Origin: Billgrantia bachuensis
Lineage (GTDB): Bacteria; Pseudomonadota; Gammaproteobacteria; Pseudomonadales; Halomonadaceae
Direction of reading: 5' to 3'
Assembly (NCBI RefSeq): GCF_011742165.1
Contig: NZ_JAAQTO010000002.1
Location: 62,001 to 126,000 of the forward strand
DNA length: 64,000 nucleotides
In this document: piece after piece, positions 1-9,957 of the stretch
How positions within the stretch are numbered: position 1 is the first letter of the stretch
Layout: each line of letters begins with the position of its first letter
Made by a program: the position numbers and the translations under genes
The notes under the pieces: model-generated
Told to the model about the DNA's origin: nothing
The model's database searches: none
What the model saw: only the letters and a program-made list of their open reading frames with translations

Positions 1-344
1 TCGCCAATCTGCTTGGCCACGGTATGCAATGGGTTGAGCGAGGTCATCGGCTCCTGGAACACGAAGCCAACGCGACCGCCTCGCAGTGCCTGCCATTCCC
101 GTTTCTTGAGGGTGGTGAGGTCGGTGTCACCCAACCAGCGCCCACCAGTAACCTGGGCATTGTCTGGCAGCAGGTTCATGGTGCCGAGGGCCGAGACTGA
201 CTTGCCGGAGCCTGATTCACCGACCAGTGCCAGGGTTTCGCCGCGCCGCACTTCCAAAGTCAGTTCGCGCAGGACCGGTTTGCCATCGAAGGCAATCGAG
301 AGCTTGTCGAGGCGCAGCAAGGGTTGGGAACGAGTGTCATGCAT
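1..344 (-). CDS. yejF: Oligopeptide ABC transporter ATP-binding protein, YejF-like (partial)
   Basis: N-terminal 114 residues of an ABC ATPase; the gene runs off the left edge. The ATG at 344 overlaps the end of the permease gene by 8 bp, typical of translational coupling. A Walker A motif (GESGSGKS) and a Q-loop (VFQEPMTSLNP, the signature of dipeptide/oligopeptide importer ATPases) are visible. It would energise uptake through the two permeases encoded just upstream. Duplicated-ATPase organisation, as in E. coli YejF, cannot be checked because the rest is outside the window. Confidence 0.9.
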   Translation of the reverse strand, partial: MHDTRSQPLLRLDKLSIAFDGKPVLRELTLEVRRGETLALVGESGSGKSVSALGTMNLLPDNAQVTGGRWLGDTDLTTLKKREWQALRGGRVGFVFQEPMTSLNPLHTVAKQIG

Positions 345-1422
345 TGGGCTGGGTCCTGGTCAGCGGCGTGGCGCTGGATGCGTGCTGAATATGTCGTGGA
401 TCGAAAGCGTCACGCAGCCCTTCACCGATGAAGACCAGCAGCGAGAGCATCAGTGACAGGCTGACGAAGGCAGTAATGCCAAGCCAGGGCGCATGCAGAT
501 TGTTCTTGCCTTGGGCCACCAGTTCACCCAGCGAGGGCGAGCCTGGCGGGAGACCGAAACCGAGGAAGTCGAGTGCCGTCAGCGTGGTGATGGCTCCGGT
601 GAACAGGAACGGGATGAAGGTGAGGGTGGCCACCATGGCGTTGGGCAGCACGTGACGCCACATGATCAGCCGTGACGGCAGCCCCATGGCCTTGGCGGCA
701 CGCACGTACTCGAGGTTGCGGGCACGCAGGAACTCGGCGCGCACCACGTCCACCAGGCCAAGCCACGAGAACAACAGCATGATCCCCAATAGCCACCAGA
801 AGCCGGGCTGAACAAAGCTGGCCAGGATAATCAGCAGGAACAGTACCGGCAACCCGGACCAGATCTCGGTCAGGCGTTGCCCGATCAGATCGGTCTTGCC
901 ACCGAAGTATCCCTGAATGCCGCCGATGATCACGCCCATTACCAGCGAACTCCCGGTCAGCACCAGGGCGAAGAACACCGACAGGCGAAAACCGTATATC
1001 ACGCGCGCCAGTACGTCGCGGCCTTGATCGTCCGTGCCCAGCCAGTGCCGCGAATCAGGAGGCGAGGGGGATGGACGCATCATCTGCATGTCCAGTGTCT
1101 GGTAGGAGAAGGGAATCAACGGCCATATGGTCGAAGCGTCCTTCTCGAGCTGCTCGCGAATGAAGGGGTCGTGATAATCGGTGCGGGTGGGCAGAAAACC
1201 GCCGAATTCCGTCTCGGGGTAATCCACCAATAGCGGCACGTACCACTCGCCGTCGTAGTGCATGACGATGGGCTTGTCGTTGGCGATCAGCTCGGCGCCC
1301 AGGCTCACCACGAACAGCGCAAGGAAGATCCATAGTGAGACCCTGGCACGCCGGTTGCGGCGAAAGACTTCGATGCGACGACGCGCGATGGGGGAGAGCT
1401 TTGAAGTGAACGCAAATGCCAT
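337..1422 (-). CDS. yejE: Oligopeptide ABC transporter permease, YejE-like
   Basis: 361-residue inner-membrane permease of the DppC/YejE type. An N-terminal membrane segment near residues 27-45 is followed by a long periplasmic stretch and a C-terminal group of about five membrane helices. The cytoplasmic EAA loop is clear (EYVRAAKAMGLPSRLIMWRH, about residues 235-260) and contacts the ATPase. The gene starts 4 bp after the YejB-like permease gene and overlaps the ATPase gene, so the four genes form one operon. Confidence 0.92.
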   Translation of the reverse strand: MAFAFTSKLSPIARRRIEVFRRNRRARVSLWIFLALFVVSLGAELIANDKPIVMHYDGEWYVPLLVDYPETEFGGFLPTRTDYHDPFIREQLEKDASTIWPLIPFSYQTLDMQMMRPSPSPPDSRHWLGTDDQGRDVLARVIYGFRLSVFFALVLTGSSLVMGVIIGGIQGYFGGKTDLIGQRLTEIWSGLPVLFLLIILASFVQPGFWWLLGIMLLFSWLGLVDVVRAEFLRARNLEYVRAAKAMGLPSRLIMWRHVLPNAMVATLTFIPFLFTGAITTLTALDFLGFGLPPGSPSLGELVAQGKNNLHAPWLGITAFVSLSLMLSLLVFIGEGLRDAFDPRHIQHASSATPLTRTQPNA

Positions 1423-1426
1423 CGGC

Positions 1427-2500
1427 TCAGGACTCCCGTGTCTCGAAATCGATGCGCGGATCTACCCACACGTAGGTGAGATCGGAAACCAGCTTGAGGA
1501 TCAACCCGATCAGCGTATACAGGAACAGCGTGCCGAAGATTACCGGATAGTCGCGCTGCATCACCGCCTCGAAGCCGAGTAGCCCGAGCCCCTCCAGCGA
1601 GAAAATCACCTCGATCAGTAGCGAACCGGTGAAGAATATCGTCACCAAGGCGCCGGGCAGGCCGGCAATGATGATCAGCATGGCATTGCGGAACACGTGG
1701 CCATAGAGCGTACGGCTGTCGCTGGCGCCCTTGGCTCGTGCTGTCAGCACGTATTGTTTGTGAATCTCGTCGAGGAAGCTGTTCTTGGTCAGCATGGTCA
1801 GGGTGGCAAAGCTGCCGATGGTCATGGCCGTAACCGGCAGGGTGATATGCCAGAAGTAGTCCTTGACCTTGCCCCAGGTGGAAAGCTCACCGAAATCCGG
1901 CGAGGTCAGCCCTCGCAGGGGGAAAAGGTCCCAGTAGCTGCCGCCGGCAAAAAGCACGATCAACAGGATGGCGAACAGGAACCCGGGAATGGCGTAGCCG
2001 ACGATGACCAGTCCTGACGTCCAAACGTCGAAACGCGAGCCGTGGTGCAGTGCCTTGCGTATGCCCAGCGGTATCGAGATCAGGTAAACCAGCAGGGTGG
2101 TCCAGAGCCCCAGCGAGACCGAGACCGGCAATCGCTCGATCATCAGCTCGACGACCGGCCGATCGCGAAAGAAGCTGTTGCCAAAATCGAAGGTGGCGTA
2201 GTCACGCATCATGCCCAGGAAGCGCTCGTGAGCCGGCTTGTCGAAACCGAACTGTTGTTCGAGTTGCTCGATGAAGCGCGGATCGATGCCGCGTGCGCCA
2301 CGCGACTCGTCGCGTACCACCACATCGCCGCCGCCGGCGTCCATGCGCGTGCTGACCATGCTGTCCACACCTTCGAAGCGGGCCAGCATCTGGTCGATCG
2401 GCCCTCCCGGGGCGGCCTGCACGATGATGAAGTTGAGCAGCATGATCCCCACCAGAGTGGGAATCATCAGCAGCAGTCGGCGCAGGATGTAGCGGCTCAC
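1427..2500 (-). CDS. yejB: Oligopeptide ABC transporter permease, YejB-like
   Basis: 357-residue DppB/YejB-type permease. It begins with the usual first membrane helix ([20 protein letters not shown]) and ends with a set of membrane helices around an EAA loop ([20 protein letters not shown]). Together with the YejE-like partner it forms the membrane channel of a peptide importer. It lies 27 bp downstream of the substrate-binding protein gene. Confidence 0.92.
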   Translation of the reverse strand: MSRYILRRLLLMIPTLVGIMLLNFIIVQAAPGGPIDQMLARFEGVDSMVSTRMDAGGGDVVVRDESRGARGIDPRFIEQLEQQFGFDKPAHERFLGMMRDYATFDFGNSFFRDRPVVELMIERLPVSVSLGLWTTLLVYLISIPLGIRKALHHGSRFDVWTSGLVIVGYAIPGFLFAILLIVLFAGGSYWDLFPLRGLTSPDFGELSTWGKVKDYFWHITLPVTAMTIGSFATLTMLTKNSFLDEIHKQYVLTARAKGASDSRTLYGHVFRNAMLIIIAGLPGALVTIFFTGSLLIEVIFSLEGLGLLGFEAVMQRDYPVIFGTLFLYTLIGLILKLVSDLTYVWVDPRIDFETRES

Positions 2501-2527
2501 GTCAGGTCATCCTCATGGGGCGGCGGC

Positions 2528-4363
2528 CTAGCGGCGGCGCAGGCGCTGGTTGATCTCTGCTTCACGTTCGGCATCGACCCACCAGGCGGCGAGATCGAGC
2601 CCGTACTTCGGGAAGGGCTGCGGATAACCGAATTTGTCCCAGACGGCGATTCGTGTCTCGCCGGAGTGGTACTGCGGAATGGTGATGAAACTCCAGCGCA
2701 GAACTCGGTCCAGCGCACGCGCCACGGTATTCAGTTCCTCACGACTATCGGCACGGATCAGCCGTTCGACCAGATCGTCAACGGCAGGATCTTCCAGTCC
2801 CATCAGGTTGCGGCTCTGTGGGCTGTTGGCGAATTCACTGGTCCAGTATTCGCGCTGCTCGTTGCCAGGACTGTTGGACTGCGGGAACTGACCGACGATG
2901 ATGTCAAAATCGAAACCGCGCACCCGGTTGAGGTACTGGTTGATATCCACGATGCGCAGGCTGCCGTGGATACCCAGTCTCGACATGTTGCGCAGCATTG
3001 GCTGCACGACGCGCTCCATGCCGCTGTCGTAGAGCATCACCTCGACCGTGAGCGGGCGACCGCTCTCGGCATCGACCAGGGTGCCGTCGCGCACCTCGTA
3101 GCCCGCCTCGATCAGCAGGTCGTAGGCAAGCCGCAGGCGCTCGCGAAGATTCTGGGGATGGGCGATGGGCAGTGGTTCGTCGAAGACCCGCTGCGGTAGC
3201 TCGTCGCGAAAGGGCTCGAGCAGCTCGAGCTCCGCGTCGCTCGGCAGACCCTCGGCCGCCATGTCCGAGTTCTGAAAGTAGCTCTCGGTGCGGCGATAGG
3301 TATCATAGAAGAGGTTGGCATTGAGCCAGGGAAAATCGAAAGTGAGGTTGAGCGCTTCGCGCACCCTCAGATCCTGGAACTTGTCTCGCCGCAGATTGAA
3401 CACGAAGGCCTGCATGCGCGACGGCTGGCCATCCGGCACGGTGATACGCTTAACCAACCCCTCACGATAGGCCGGGAAGTCATAGCCGATGGCCCAGGTC
3501 GCTGCGCGGGCATCGGTGCGGTAGTCCATTACGCCGGCCTTGAACGCCTCCCAGGCGATGTCGCGGTCACGATAGTAATCGTAGATCAGGTGGTCGATAT
3601 TGTGCCGTCCCACGTTGACCGGCAGTTCTTGGCCCCAGTAGTCCTCTACGCGCTCGTAGACGATGCGGCGGCCGGGGTCCACCTCGCCGATGCGATAGGG
3701 CCCTGAGCCGGGATGTCGGGCCAGTGTGGGGCTGGAGAAATCGCGCTCCTCCCAGTAGTGCTTGGGCAGGATCGGTAGTTGGCCGACGATCAGCGGCAGT
3801 TCACGGGAGTGGTTGGAGGAGAACTCGAAGCGCACGGTGTGGCGATCGAGCGCCTCGACGCTCTCCACGTCGGCGTAGTAGCCGCGGTAGAAGGGATTGC
3901 CCTCATCGCGCAGCAGATGGAAGCTATAGACCACATCCTCGGCAGTCACCGGTTCGCCGTCGTGAAAGCGCGCCTCGGGGCGCAGGTCGAATTCTATCCA
4001 ATAGCGATCCGGATCGAGGCGAATACCCTCGGCCAGCAGGCCGTAAGCGCTGAACGGCTCGTCGAGGTTCTGCACCAGTAAGGTATCGTAGATCTCGCCG
4101 ACGCCGATCGCCGGCGTGCCGCGGATGATGAAGGGATTGGTCGAATCGAAGCTGCTGCCCACCGCGGCTTGGGTCATGCTGCCGCCCTTGGGGGCGTCCG
4201 GGTCGACATAAGGAAAGTGACTGAAGTCGGCGGGCAGAGCCGGCTCATCGTAAAGGGCCAGCCCATGCACCGTCGGCACCTCGTCCGCTTCGTCGGCGAA
4301 CGATGGCGCTCCCCAGCCAAGCAATAGGCAACAGACGAGAGTGGAACGCAAGACGAACCGCAT
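2528..4363 (-). CDS. yejA: Periplasmic oligopeptide-binding protein, YejA-like (SBP family 5)
   Basis: Extracellular solute-binding protein family 5, about 611 residues. The ATG at 4363 is preferred because AAGGA lies 8 bp upstream; an ATG at 4372 has no room for a ribosome site. It starts with a Sec signal peptide (MRFVLRSTLVCCLLLGWGA, cleavage near SFA-DEA). Family motifs include the pattern around YDTLLVQNLDEP and the long C-terminal lobe. It should capture peptides for the YejBEF transporter encoded downstream; related systems take up microcin-like peptides, so the substrate here is open. Confidence 0.9.
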   Translation of the reverse strand: MRFVLRSTLVCCLLLGWGAPSFADEADEVPTVHGLALYDEPALPADFSHFPYVDPDAPKGGSMTQAAVGSSFDSTNPFIIRGTPAIGVGEIYDTLLVQNLDEPFSAYGLLAEGIRLDPDRYWIEFDLRPEARFHDGEPVTAEDVVYSFHLLRDEGNPFYRGYYADVESVEALDRHTVRFEFSSNHSRELPLIVGQLPILPKHYWEERDFSSPTLARHPGSGPYRIGEVDPGRRIVYERVEDYWGQELPVNVGRHNIDHLIYDYYRDRDIAWEAFKAGVMDYRTDARAATWAIGYDFPAYREGLVKRITVPDGQPSRMQAFVFNLRRDKFQDLRVREALNLTFDFPWLNANLFYDTYRRTESYFQNSDMAAEGLPSDAELELLEPFRDELPQRVFDEPLPIAHPQNLRERLRLAYDLLIEAGYEVRDGTLVDAESGRPLTVEVMLYDSGMERVVQPMLRNMSRLGIHGSLRIVDINQYLNRVRGFDFDIIVGQFPQSNSPGNEQREYWTSEFANSPQSRNLMGLEDPAVDDLVERLIRADSREELNTVARALDRVLRWSFITIPQYHSGETRIAVWDKFGYPQPFPKYGLDLAAWWVDAEREAEINQRLRRR

Positions 4364-4475
4364 CAATGACATCCTTGGTGGAGGCTGGCCCGGCATCCCG
4401 GGCGTTACCGCCATAAGGTGTCAGGCCATCCGTCGCTTGTAAACCTCGATATGCGACGGATGGTCGCTGCCGGTT

Positions 4476-5633
4476 TCAACGTGCCGCAAGGCTGCGACGT
4501 GGAATCTCGAGCTGCTGGCCGGTGTGGATGACATCGCCGCTGAGACCGTTGTGCCGGCGCAGTTCGGCCACGCTGATGCCATGGCGGCCGGCAATGGCAG
4601 AGAGGCTGTCGCCACGCTGGACGAGGTACTGTGCGCCTTCGTGGGGAGTCGACTGAGCCGGAGCCCTAAGCTCCGCCAGTATGGCCTCTTCCTGTTCGAT
4701 GGGCACCAGTACTTCGTCGACCGTGGCGGGGCTGGCAGTGCCATTGGTCAGCCCGGGATTCAGTGCAGCGAGTTCGGTATGGTTCACGCCAGTCGTATTG
4801 GCCAACTGCGCCAGGTTGATAGGTGCGGTGACCGGTACTTTGGCAAAAGCGGGTGCGTCGTCTATCTCGGGAAGTGTGATGCCATGAGCCTCGGGATCAT
4901 CGATGATGGCAGCGATGGCATTGAGCTTGGGCAGGTAGTTCATCGTCTCGCTGGGCAATTGCAGATGCCAGTAATCACTGGGCGCACCGCTTGCCGCCGC
5001 GGCGTGTCGAGCCCGGTTCACCGTCCCGGCGCCGGCATTGTAAGCCGCAAGCGAGAGCTCGATGTCCCCCTCGTACCACTGCTCGGCCTGCAGCTCGATA
5101 TAATCCAGCGCCGCTTGGGTCGAGGCGACGACGTCGAGGCGGGCGTCGTAACCATTGTGGCGATGCAGGCCCAGGGCATCGGCGGTACCGGGCATGAACT
5201 GCCACAGGCCGGCGGCACCTCGATGACTACGTGCCAAGGGGTCGTAGGAGCTCTCCACGAAAGGGATCAAGCCGATCTCGCCCGGCAGGCCCCGCAGTTC
5301 GACCTGTTCGTTGATCCAGGCCATCCAAGGCCGGGCGCGCTCGATGATCTCGGCAATATTGCCAGGGTTGGCACGGTAGTGATCGATCCACTCCTGCACC
5401 CTGGCATCATGGCGGCGATCATGCCATTCCAAGTTGTCGCGCAACCGCTCCCATGCATCGCCGGGGAGATACTCGAGGTTCAGGTCGTCCCAGAAATGGT
5501 GGGAGGAGTGGGCCGGCGCAGCGCCGGGATGCGGGCTTGCCAGTAGTGTCGGGCTGGTCGCCGACAGCGCACCGATCAAGGCGATACCACCGGCAAGGGC
5601 CAATGTCCACTGCCGCGTCGTTCGGTAGGTCAT
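4476..5633 (-). CDS. mltD: Membrane-bound lytic murein transglycosylase D-like, with LysM
   Basis: 385-residue secreted cell-wall lytic enzyme. The ATG at 5633 is chosen for its GGAGA ribosome site; it gives a signal peptide at residues 1-30. The SLT domain carries the catalytic Glu region (LIPFVESSYDPLARSHRGAAG) and the family motifs GLWQFMPGTA and LAAYNAGAGTVNRA. A C-terminal LysM repeat (about residues 335-378) and a weaker one before it should bind peptidoglycan. It would cut glycan strands to 1,6-anhydro ends during wall turnover. Confidence 0.9.
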   Translation of the reverse strand: MTYRTTRQWTLALAGGIALIGALSATSPTLLASPHPGAAPAHSSHHFWDDLNLEYLPGDAWERLRDNLEWHDRRHDARVQEWIDHYRANPGNIAEIIERARPWMAWINEQVELRGLPGEIGLIPFVESSYDPLARSHRGAAGLWQFMPGTADALGLHRHNGYDARLDVVASTQAALDYIELQAEQWYEGDIELSLAAYNAGAGTVNRARHAAAASGAPSDYWHLQLPSETMNYLPKLNAIAAIIDDPEAHGITLPEIDDAPAFAKVPVTAPINLAQLANTTGVNHTELAALNPGLTNGTASPATVDEVLVPIEQEEAILAELRAPAQSTPHEGAQYLVQRGDSLSAIAGRHGISVAELRRHNGLSGDVIHTGQQLEIPRRSLAAR

Positions 5634-5686
5634 GCGTTCTCCTTCAGGGCAGGTGTGGTTCACGCTGCCCATGGGATGCGTCGATT

Positions 5687-6454
5687 CTAGAAACTGTCTT
5701 TCCAGGCACGCAGGGTGGTGAAAGTGGCCTGGTCGGTATCGGTATTGCCATACTGTGCAGCCGTGGCGCGTATGTCCGGTTCGTCGCAGCGCAAGAAGGG
5801 GTTGATGCGCTTCTCCCGGGCCAGATGGCTCGGCAGGGTGGGGCGGTCGAGATCGCGGGCGCGCTGGGCCTCGACAATGGCATCGGCGACATCCCGGTTG
5901 TGCGGGTCGGCCGCCCGGGCAAACTTGAGGTTGGCCAAGGTATACTCATGAGCAGCGAACACCAGCGTGTCGTCTGGCAATCCGGTCAGGATCTGCAGCG
6001 AACGGTACATCTGCTCGGGAGTGCCTTCGAAGAGGCGGCCACAGCCTGCGGAAAACAGCGTGTCGCCGCAGAACAGCAGGGGCGGGATGCCGGCGGTGAA
6101 GAACGCGATATGATCCAGGGTATGCCCCGGCACCTCATGGACATCGAAGCGCCGCCCCATGACACGACAGGTATCGCCTTTCCCGACGCGTTTCGTCAGG
6201 CCGTCAATGCCTGGATTGTCGGGTCCGATTACCTGCGGCGAGTAGCGATCGATGAGTTCCGTCAGCCCGCCGGTATGATCGGGGTGATGATGGGTAACGA
6301 GAATAGTGCCGAGAGTGAGCCCTTCTTGCTCGAGGACACGAATGACCGGCTCCGCGTCGCCTGGGTCCACGACACAGACGTCGGGGCTCGTATCCTGGCG
6401 CATGAGCCAGATATAGTTGTCGCTTAAAGCGGGAATCGGTGTCACGCTCAGCAT
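5687..6454 (-). CDS. gloB: Hydroxyacylglutathione hydrolase (glyoxalase II)
   Basis: 255-residue metallo-beta-lactamase-fold enzyme that hydrolyses S-lactoylglutathione to lactate and glutathione, the second step of methylglyoxal detoxification. The metal-binding THHHPDHTGG motif is at about residues 54-63, with further ligands in GHTLDHIAF and FAAHEYTLANLKFA. The start at 6454 gives the usual N-terminus (MLSVTPIPALSDNYIWL); 70 upstream in-frame residues are not family-like. It is divergent from the methyltransferase gene, as gloB often is. Confidence 0.94.
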   Translation of the reverse strand: MLSVTPIPALSDNYIWLMRQDTSPDVCVVDPGDAEPVIRVLEQEGLTLGTILVTHHHPDHTGGLTELIDRYSPQVIGPDNPGIDGLTKRVGKGDTCRVMGRRFDVHEVPGHTLDHIAFFTAGIPPLLFCGDTLFSAGCGRLFEGTPEQMYRSLQILTGLPDDTLVFAAHEYTLANLKFARAADPHNRDVADAIVEAQRARDLDRPTLPSHLAREKRINPFLRCDEPDIRATAAQYGNTDTDQATFTTLRAWKDSF

Positions 6455-6630
6455 AGGCGGTCTGTCCTTCGTCGCGTCGTCAACCGAAGTGAGTGGCGCT
6501 CGTTGGTCCGTTCCTCGCCCCTGGCGGCACAGCAGGGCGCCACCGCGGATGTTCGCTCGATAAGGGCCGAGCACGGCAAAAAGCCAGAAATGGCCTGCAA
6601 AACCGGTGATCATGGAGGTAATGGTCAGTA

Positions 6631-7422
6631 ATGTCAAACCCGCATGAAGCGCTTGCCCTGGCACGGTTGTGTCGAGAAGGGCGCCGCTACTGGTCCAGCG
6701 AGGACGGTCAGGCCCATTGGCGTGCCGAGCGAGCCTGCCTGGGGCCGATCTGCGAAAGCCTGCACGGTGGTCACAGCCTGGAGCTCGGCATTGGACCTTC
6801 GCTCACCGACATGTCGCCCATCCGTCATAACATACGCTGGGCACCGACGACCGAACTATCCGAAACCGCTTCCGCCCTGGTGTGCCCCCTGGATGCGCTC
6901 GCGCTGCCCGATGAATGCCTTCACCTCGTCATCGTCCACCATCTGCTGGAGGTCGTCGACGAGCCTCATCGGCTGCTGCAGGAGGCGGCCCGGGTCACCG
7001 CTGACGATGGCTGCCTGATCGTGCTTGGCTGGATGCCGCTGGGCCTGGGCGGTCTCGCGCGATTCTCGCCGGGGCGCCGCAGCCGCCTGCCTTGGCGTGG
7101 ACATTGGCGCACGCCGTCCAAGCTGGGCGAGTGGCTCGCATTTGTCGACTTCCGCGTCGAGCGGGTAGACTACTGCGGCTTTCACCTGCCCGGCAGCCCA
7201 CCTAACAATGCCGTTCTGGAAACGCTGGGGCGGCGCCACAACGTGCCGCTGGGTGATAGCTACATCATTCACGCCCGCCGCCGAAGCCGACTCGCTCAGA
7301 GCCAGCGTCCCAGGTTGAGGCTGCAGGGCTCCTTGGGCGGTGGTGCGCTGGGTCATGCCACGCGTGTCGGCAGTACCGCACCGGAACCGAGCAGAAGGAC
7401 CACCGAAGTTGAGTGCCAGTGA
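6631..7422 (+). CDS. SAM-dependent methyltransferase next to gloB
   Basis: 263-residue class I methyltransferase. The SAM-binding region starts at [11 protein letters not shown] (about residues 49-60), and a motif-II-like stretch is [21 protein letters not shown] gene of this family commonly sits between gloB and rnhA in gammaproteobacteria. GGAGG lies 11 bp before the ATG. The substrate is unknown. The C-terminal 40 residues are Arg/Pro-rich and low in complexity, and the last 14 bp overlap the proposed rnhA start. Confidence 0.8.
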   Translation: MSNPHEALALARLCREGRRYWSSEDGQAHWRAERACLGPICESLHGGHSLELGIGPSLTDMSPIRHNIRWAPTTELSETASALVCPLDALALPDECLHLVIVHHLLEVVDEPHRLLQEAARVTADDGCLIVLGWMPLGLGGLARFSPGRRSRLPWRGHWRTPSKLGEWLAFVDFRVERVDYCGFHLPGSPPNNAVLETLGRRHNVPLGDSYIIHARRRSRLAQSQRPRLRLQGSLGGGALGHATRVGSTAPEPSRRTTEVECQ

Positions 7423-7906
7423 CCCCGACAAGCCATTGCCCAAAGTCATCATACATACCGACGGAGCCTGTCGCGGCAATCCCGGGCCGGGTGGGTGGGG
7501 GGCTGTGCTCTGCAGTGGCCGACATGAGAAGACCCTGAACGGCTTCGAAGCGACCACTACCAACAACCGGATGGAGCTGATGGCAGCGATCATGGCGCTG
7601 CGAGCACTCAAGCAGGCCTGTGACGTGGAGCTGTGGACCGATTCCGAATACTTGCGCCGCGGCATTACCGAGTGGATACACGGCTGGATGAAGCGCAACT
7701 GGAAGACGGCAAGCAAGCAGCCGGTCAAGAACGCCGAACTGTGGCGGGAGCTGCTCGAGGAGACCCATCGCCATCGTATCGAGTGGCACTGGGTCAAGGG
7801 GCACAGCGGCCACCCCGGTAACGAGCGTGCCGATGCGCTGGCCAACGCCGCCATTGATGCCCACTGGACCCGTGGCAAGTCGCAAGCCACCCAACCTGAG
7901 TCCTAA
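7409..7906 (+). CDS. rnhA: Ribonuclease HI
   Basis: Degrades RNA in RNA-DNA hybrids. All four catalytic acids are in place: [10 protein letters not shown] (Asp), NNRMELMAA (Glu), [10 protein letters not shown] (Asp) and NERADALAN (Asp). No good ATG exists close to the core. A TTG at 7409, preceded by AAGGA about 11 bp upstream, gives the normal length of about 165 residues and overlaps the methyltransferase gene by 14 bp. The ATG at 7340 would give a long overlap and an untypical N-terminus. Confidence 0.92.
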   Translation: MSASDPDKPLPKVIIHTDGACRGNPGPGGWGAVLCSGRHEKTLNGFEATTTNNRMELMAAIMALRALKQACDVELWTDSEYLRRGITEWIHGWMKRNWKTASKQPVKNAELWRELLEETHRHRIEWHWVKGHSGHPGNERADALANAAIDAHWTRGKSQATQPES

Positions 7907-7909
7907 ATC

Positions 7910-8674
7910 ATGCGTCAGATCGTTCTGGATACCGAAACCACCGGCATCGACCCCCGTGAGGGCCACCGTCTGATCGAGATAGGTGCCGTGGAGCTCGTCA
8001 ACCGGCGCCTGACAGGCAACACCTACCATCAGTACATCAACCCGCAGCGTGAGGTCGAGGCCGAGGCCATTGGAGTGCACGGCATCACCAACGAATTCCT
8101 CATCGACAAACCGGTATTCGCCGAGGTCGCCGATGCCTTCTGGGAATTCATTCGCGGCGCGGAACTGGTGATCCACAACGCAGCATTCGACGTCGGCTTC
8201 ATCGACAATGAGTTCACGCTGCTGCTGGGTGTGCGCGGTGAGCCACGCCTAGGGCCGGTGGCAGAGCACTGCCGCATCCTCGATACCTTGCAACTGGCCC
8301 GTGAGCGTCACCCCGGGCAGCGCAACAGCCTCGACGCACTGTGCAAGCGCTACGAGATCGACAACGGTCGTCGCGTGCTGCACGGAGCACTGCTCGATGC
8401 CGAGATTCTGGCCGACGTCTACCTGGCCATGACTGGCGGCCAGACGGCGCTGTCACTGGATGCCGAAGAGCGGAGTGACAACCAGGCCATGGCCAGCGGT
8501 TTGTCGATCCGCCGCATGTCGCTTGCCGCCGGCACCCTACGCGTGTTGCGCCCTGGCCAAGCTGAGCTCGCGGCGCATCAGGCCAAGCTCGAGCAGATTC
8601 GCCAGGCGGCAGGAAGCTGCCAGTGGGATATGTTGGCGAGCCAGCATCATGGGAGCCACGATGCTGCGCCGTGA
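7910..8674 (+). CDS. dnaQ: DNA polymerase III epsilon subunit (3'-5' proofreading exonuclease)
   Basis: 254-residue DEDDh exonuclease. ExoI motif VLDTETTGIDP is near residue 5, ExoII IHNAAFDVGFI near residue 92, and ExoIII HGALLDAEILA near residue 157 with the catalytic His. The last 60 residues should bind the polymerase alpha subunit. It lies 3 bp after rnhA in the same direction, whereas in E. coli the two genes are divergent. Its end overlaps the proposed nudC start by 14 bp. Confidence 0.95.
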   Translation: MRQIVLDTETTGIDPREGHRLIEIGAVELVNRRLTGNTYHQYINPQREVEAEAIGVHGITNEFLIDKPVFAEVADAFWEFIRGAELVIHNAAFDVGFIDNEFTLLLGVRGEPRLGPVAEHCRILDTLQLARERHPGQRNSLDALCKRYEIDNGRRVLHGALLDAEILADVYLAMTGGQTALSLDAEERSDNQAMASGLSIRRMSLAAGTLRVLRPGQAELAAHQAKLEQIRQAAGSCQWDMLASQHHGSHDAAP

Positions 8675-9455
8675 GCTGCCGCTTGAAGCCAGCCATGGGC
8701 GGCTGATTCGGGTCGCCTCGGGGCGCATTGCCCCGGGCCCTGATGACACCCCTCTCCAACTGGCGCAGCCTTGGCCCGAGAACGCGCAGCCGCTGGCCTA
8801 CTGGCACGACGAACCGATCGGCCTTTCGGTGGAAGAGCATGCCGCTGAGCACTGGCCCGATGGACGTCAATGGCTTTCCCGCCTTCCCGAATCCTGGTTT
8901 CCCCTGATTTCCACGGCCTTACAAGTGGCGGCCTGGTTGCGCGACCATCGCTTCTGCGGCCGTTGCGGTGCGCCTGCGGCCCGGCTCGATGCCGAATTCG
9001 CCATGCACTGCAACCAGTGCGGACACCGCAACTACCCTCGTATCTCGCCGTGCATCATTACCCTGGTTACCCATGGCGATGCCATGCTGCTGGCTCGCAG
9101 CCCGCGCTTTCCGCCCGGGCGCTACTCCACCCTGGCGGGCTTCATCGAACCGGGAGAATCTGCCGAAGAAGCGGTGCATCGTGAAGTGTACGAAGAGGTG
9201 GGCATCACTGTAGGGCGGATACGCTACTACCGTAGTCAGGCCTGGCCCTTCCCACATGCGCTGATGCTGGGCTTCTTTGCCGAAGCGGCCAGTCGGCGCA
9301 TCCGTATCGACGGTATCGAGATCGCCGACGCCGCCTGGTTCCACCCGAAAGGACTACCGCAGTTGCCGCCGCCATATTCCATTTCGCGGGCATTGATCGA
9401 GACCCACCTTGCCGAGGTGGCCGACGGCATCGGCCAATTGAGCAGGCTGCAATGA
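8661..9455 (+). CDS. nudC: NAD+ diphosphatase / NAD-RNA decapping Nudix hydrolase
   Basis: 264 residues. The ATG at 8661 has GGGAG just upstream. A four-Cys zinc motif (FCGRCG...CNQCG) precedes the Nudix domain, whose box reads GFIEPGESAEEAVHREVYEEVGI in two adjoining parts (GFIEPGESAEEAV and HREVYEEVGI). The NudC family marker SQPWPFPxS is present in altered form, SQAWPFPHA: Pro to Ala and the final Ser to Ala. The enzyme hydrolyses NAD(H) to NMN(H) and AMP and can remove NAD caps from RNA. Confidence 0.9.
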   Translation: MLRRELPLEASHGRLIRVASGRIAPGPDDTPLQLAQPWPENAQPLAYWHDEPIGLSVEEHAAEHWPDGRQWLSRLPESWFPLISTALQVAAWLRDHRFCGRCGAPAARLDAEFAMHCNQCGHRNYPRISPCIITLVTHGDAMLLARSPRFPPGRYSTLAGFIEPGESAEEAVHREVYEEVGITVGRIRYYRSQAWPFPHALMLGFFAEAASRRIRIDGIEIADAAWFHPKGLPQLPPPYSISRALIETHLAEVADGIGQLSRLQ

Positions 9456-9456
9456 A

Positions 9457-9480
9457 ATGGGCCGCCTGAAGGCGGCCCAT
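9457..9480. terminator. Bidirectional hairpin between nudC and the SCP2 gene
   Basis: Perfect 10-bp inverted repeat ATGGGCCGCC / GGCGGCCCAT with a TGAA loop, placed between two convergent genes. There is no strong T-run on the plus side, so termination may be inefficient or shared by both directions. Confidence 0.65.
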
Positions 9481-9501
9481 AGCGATTCAGCAACGCTGCT
9501 T

Positions 9502-9813
9502 TCAGCGATTCGGGAACAGGCTCGTCAGTTTGGTAGCCAGCATCACGTTGCCTGTGGCCTTGAGCTTGCCGGTCATGAAAGCCGTCATGCCATTGACTTC
9601 TCCGGTCATGATACCTTTCAACGTGTCGCTGCTCATGGAGAGCGATACGGAAGGGTCGTCATGTTCGCCTTCCTCGATCGCCAGGGTGCCATCCTTCACT
9701 ACCAGATAGTGACTACCGTTGTCGCTGAAGTGAAACTGGAAGACGTCGTCCATGCCCTGGGCAGCCTGGGGGTCGAAGCGCTCTTGCAGTTTGTCTAATG
9801 TCGAAGTGGACAT
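9502..9813 (-). CDS. SCP2 sterol-binding domain protein
   Basis: 103-residue single-domain protein of the SCP-2 family, which forms a small hydrophobic ligand pocket. Family features are the central DGTLAIEEG turn, the SLSMSSDTLKGIMTGEVNGM helix-strand unit and the GKLKATGN motif near the C-terminus. Bacterial members are thought to bind lipids or acyl chains; the ligand is not evident here. It is monocistronic. Confidence 0.85.
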   Translation of the reverse strand: MSTSTLDKLQERFDPQAAQGMDDVFQFHFSDNGSHYLVVKDGTLAIEEGEHDDPSVSLSMSSDTLKGIMTGEVNGMTAFMTGKLKATGNVMLATKLTSLFPNR

Positions 9814-9957
9814 GGGGACATTTCCTTTACGGGTAATCAGTGGTTAGCGGGACTCTTCTGGCAGAGATTATTTCAAACGATTGTTTCAATCAAGCCCATT
9901 GTCAGTGATGCTGCCTGGAGTCACGATTGGGCGCACAACGCAAAACGGAGTGGCGAC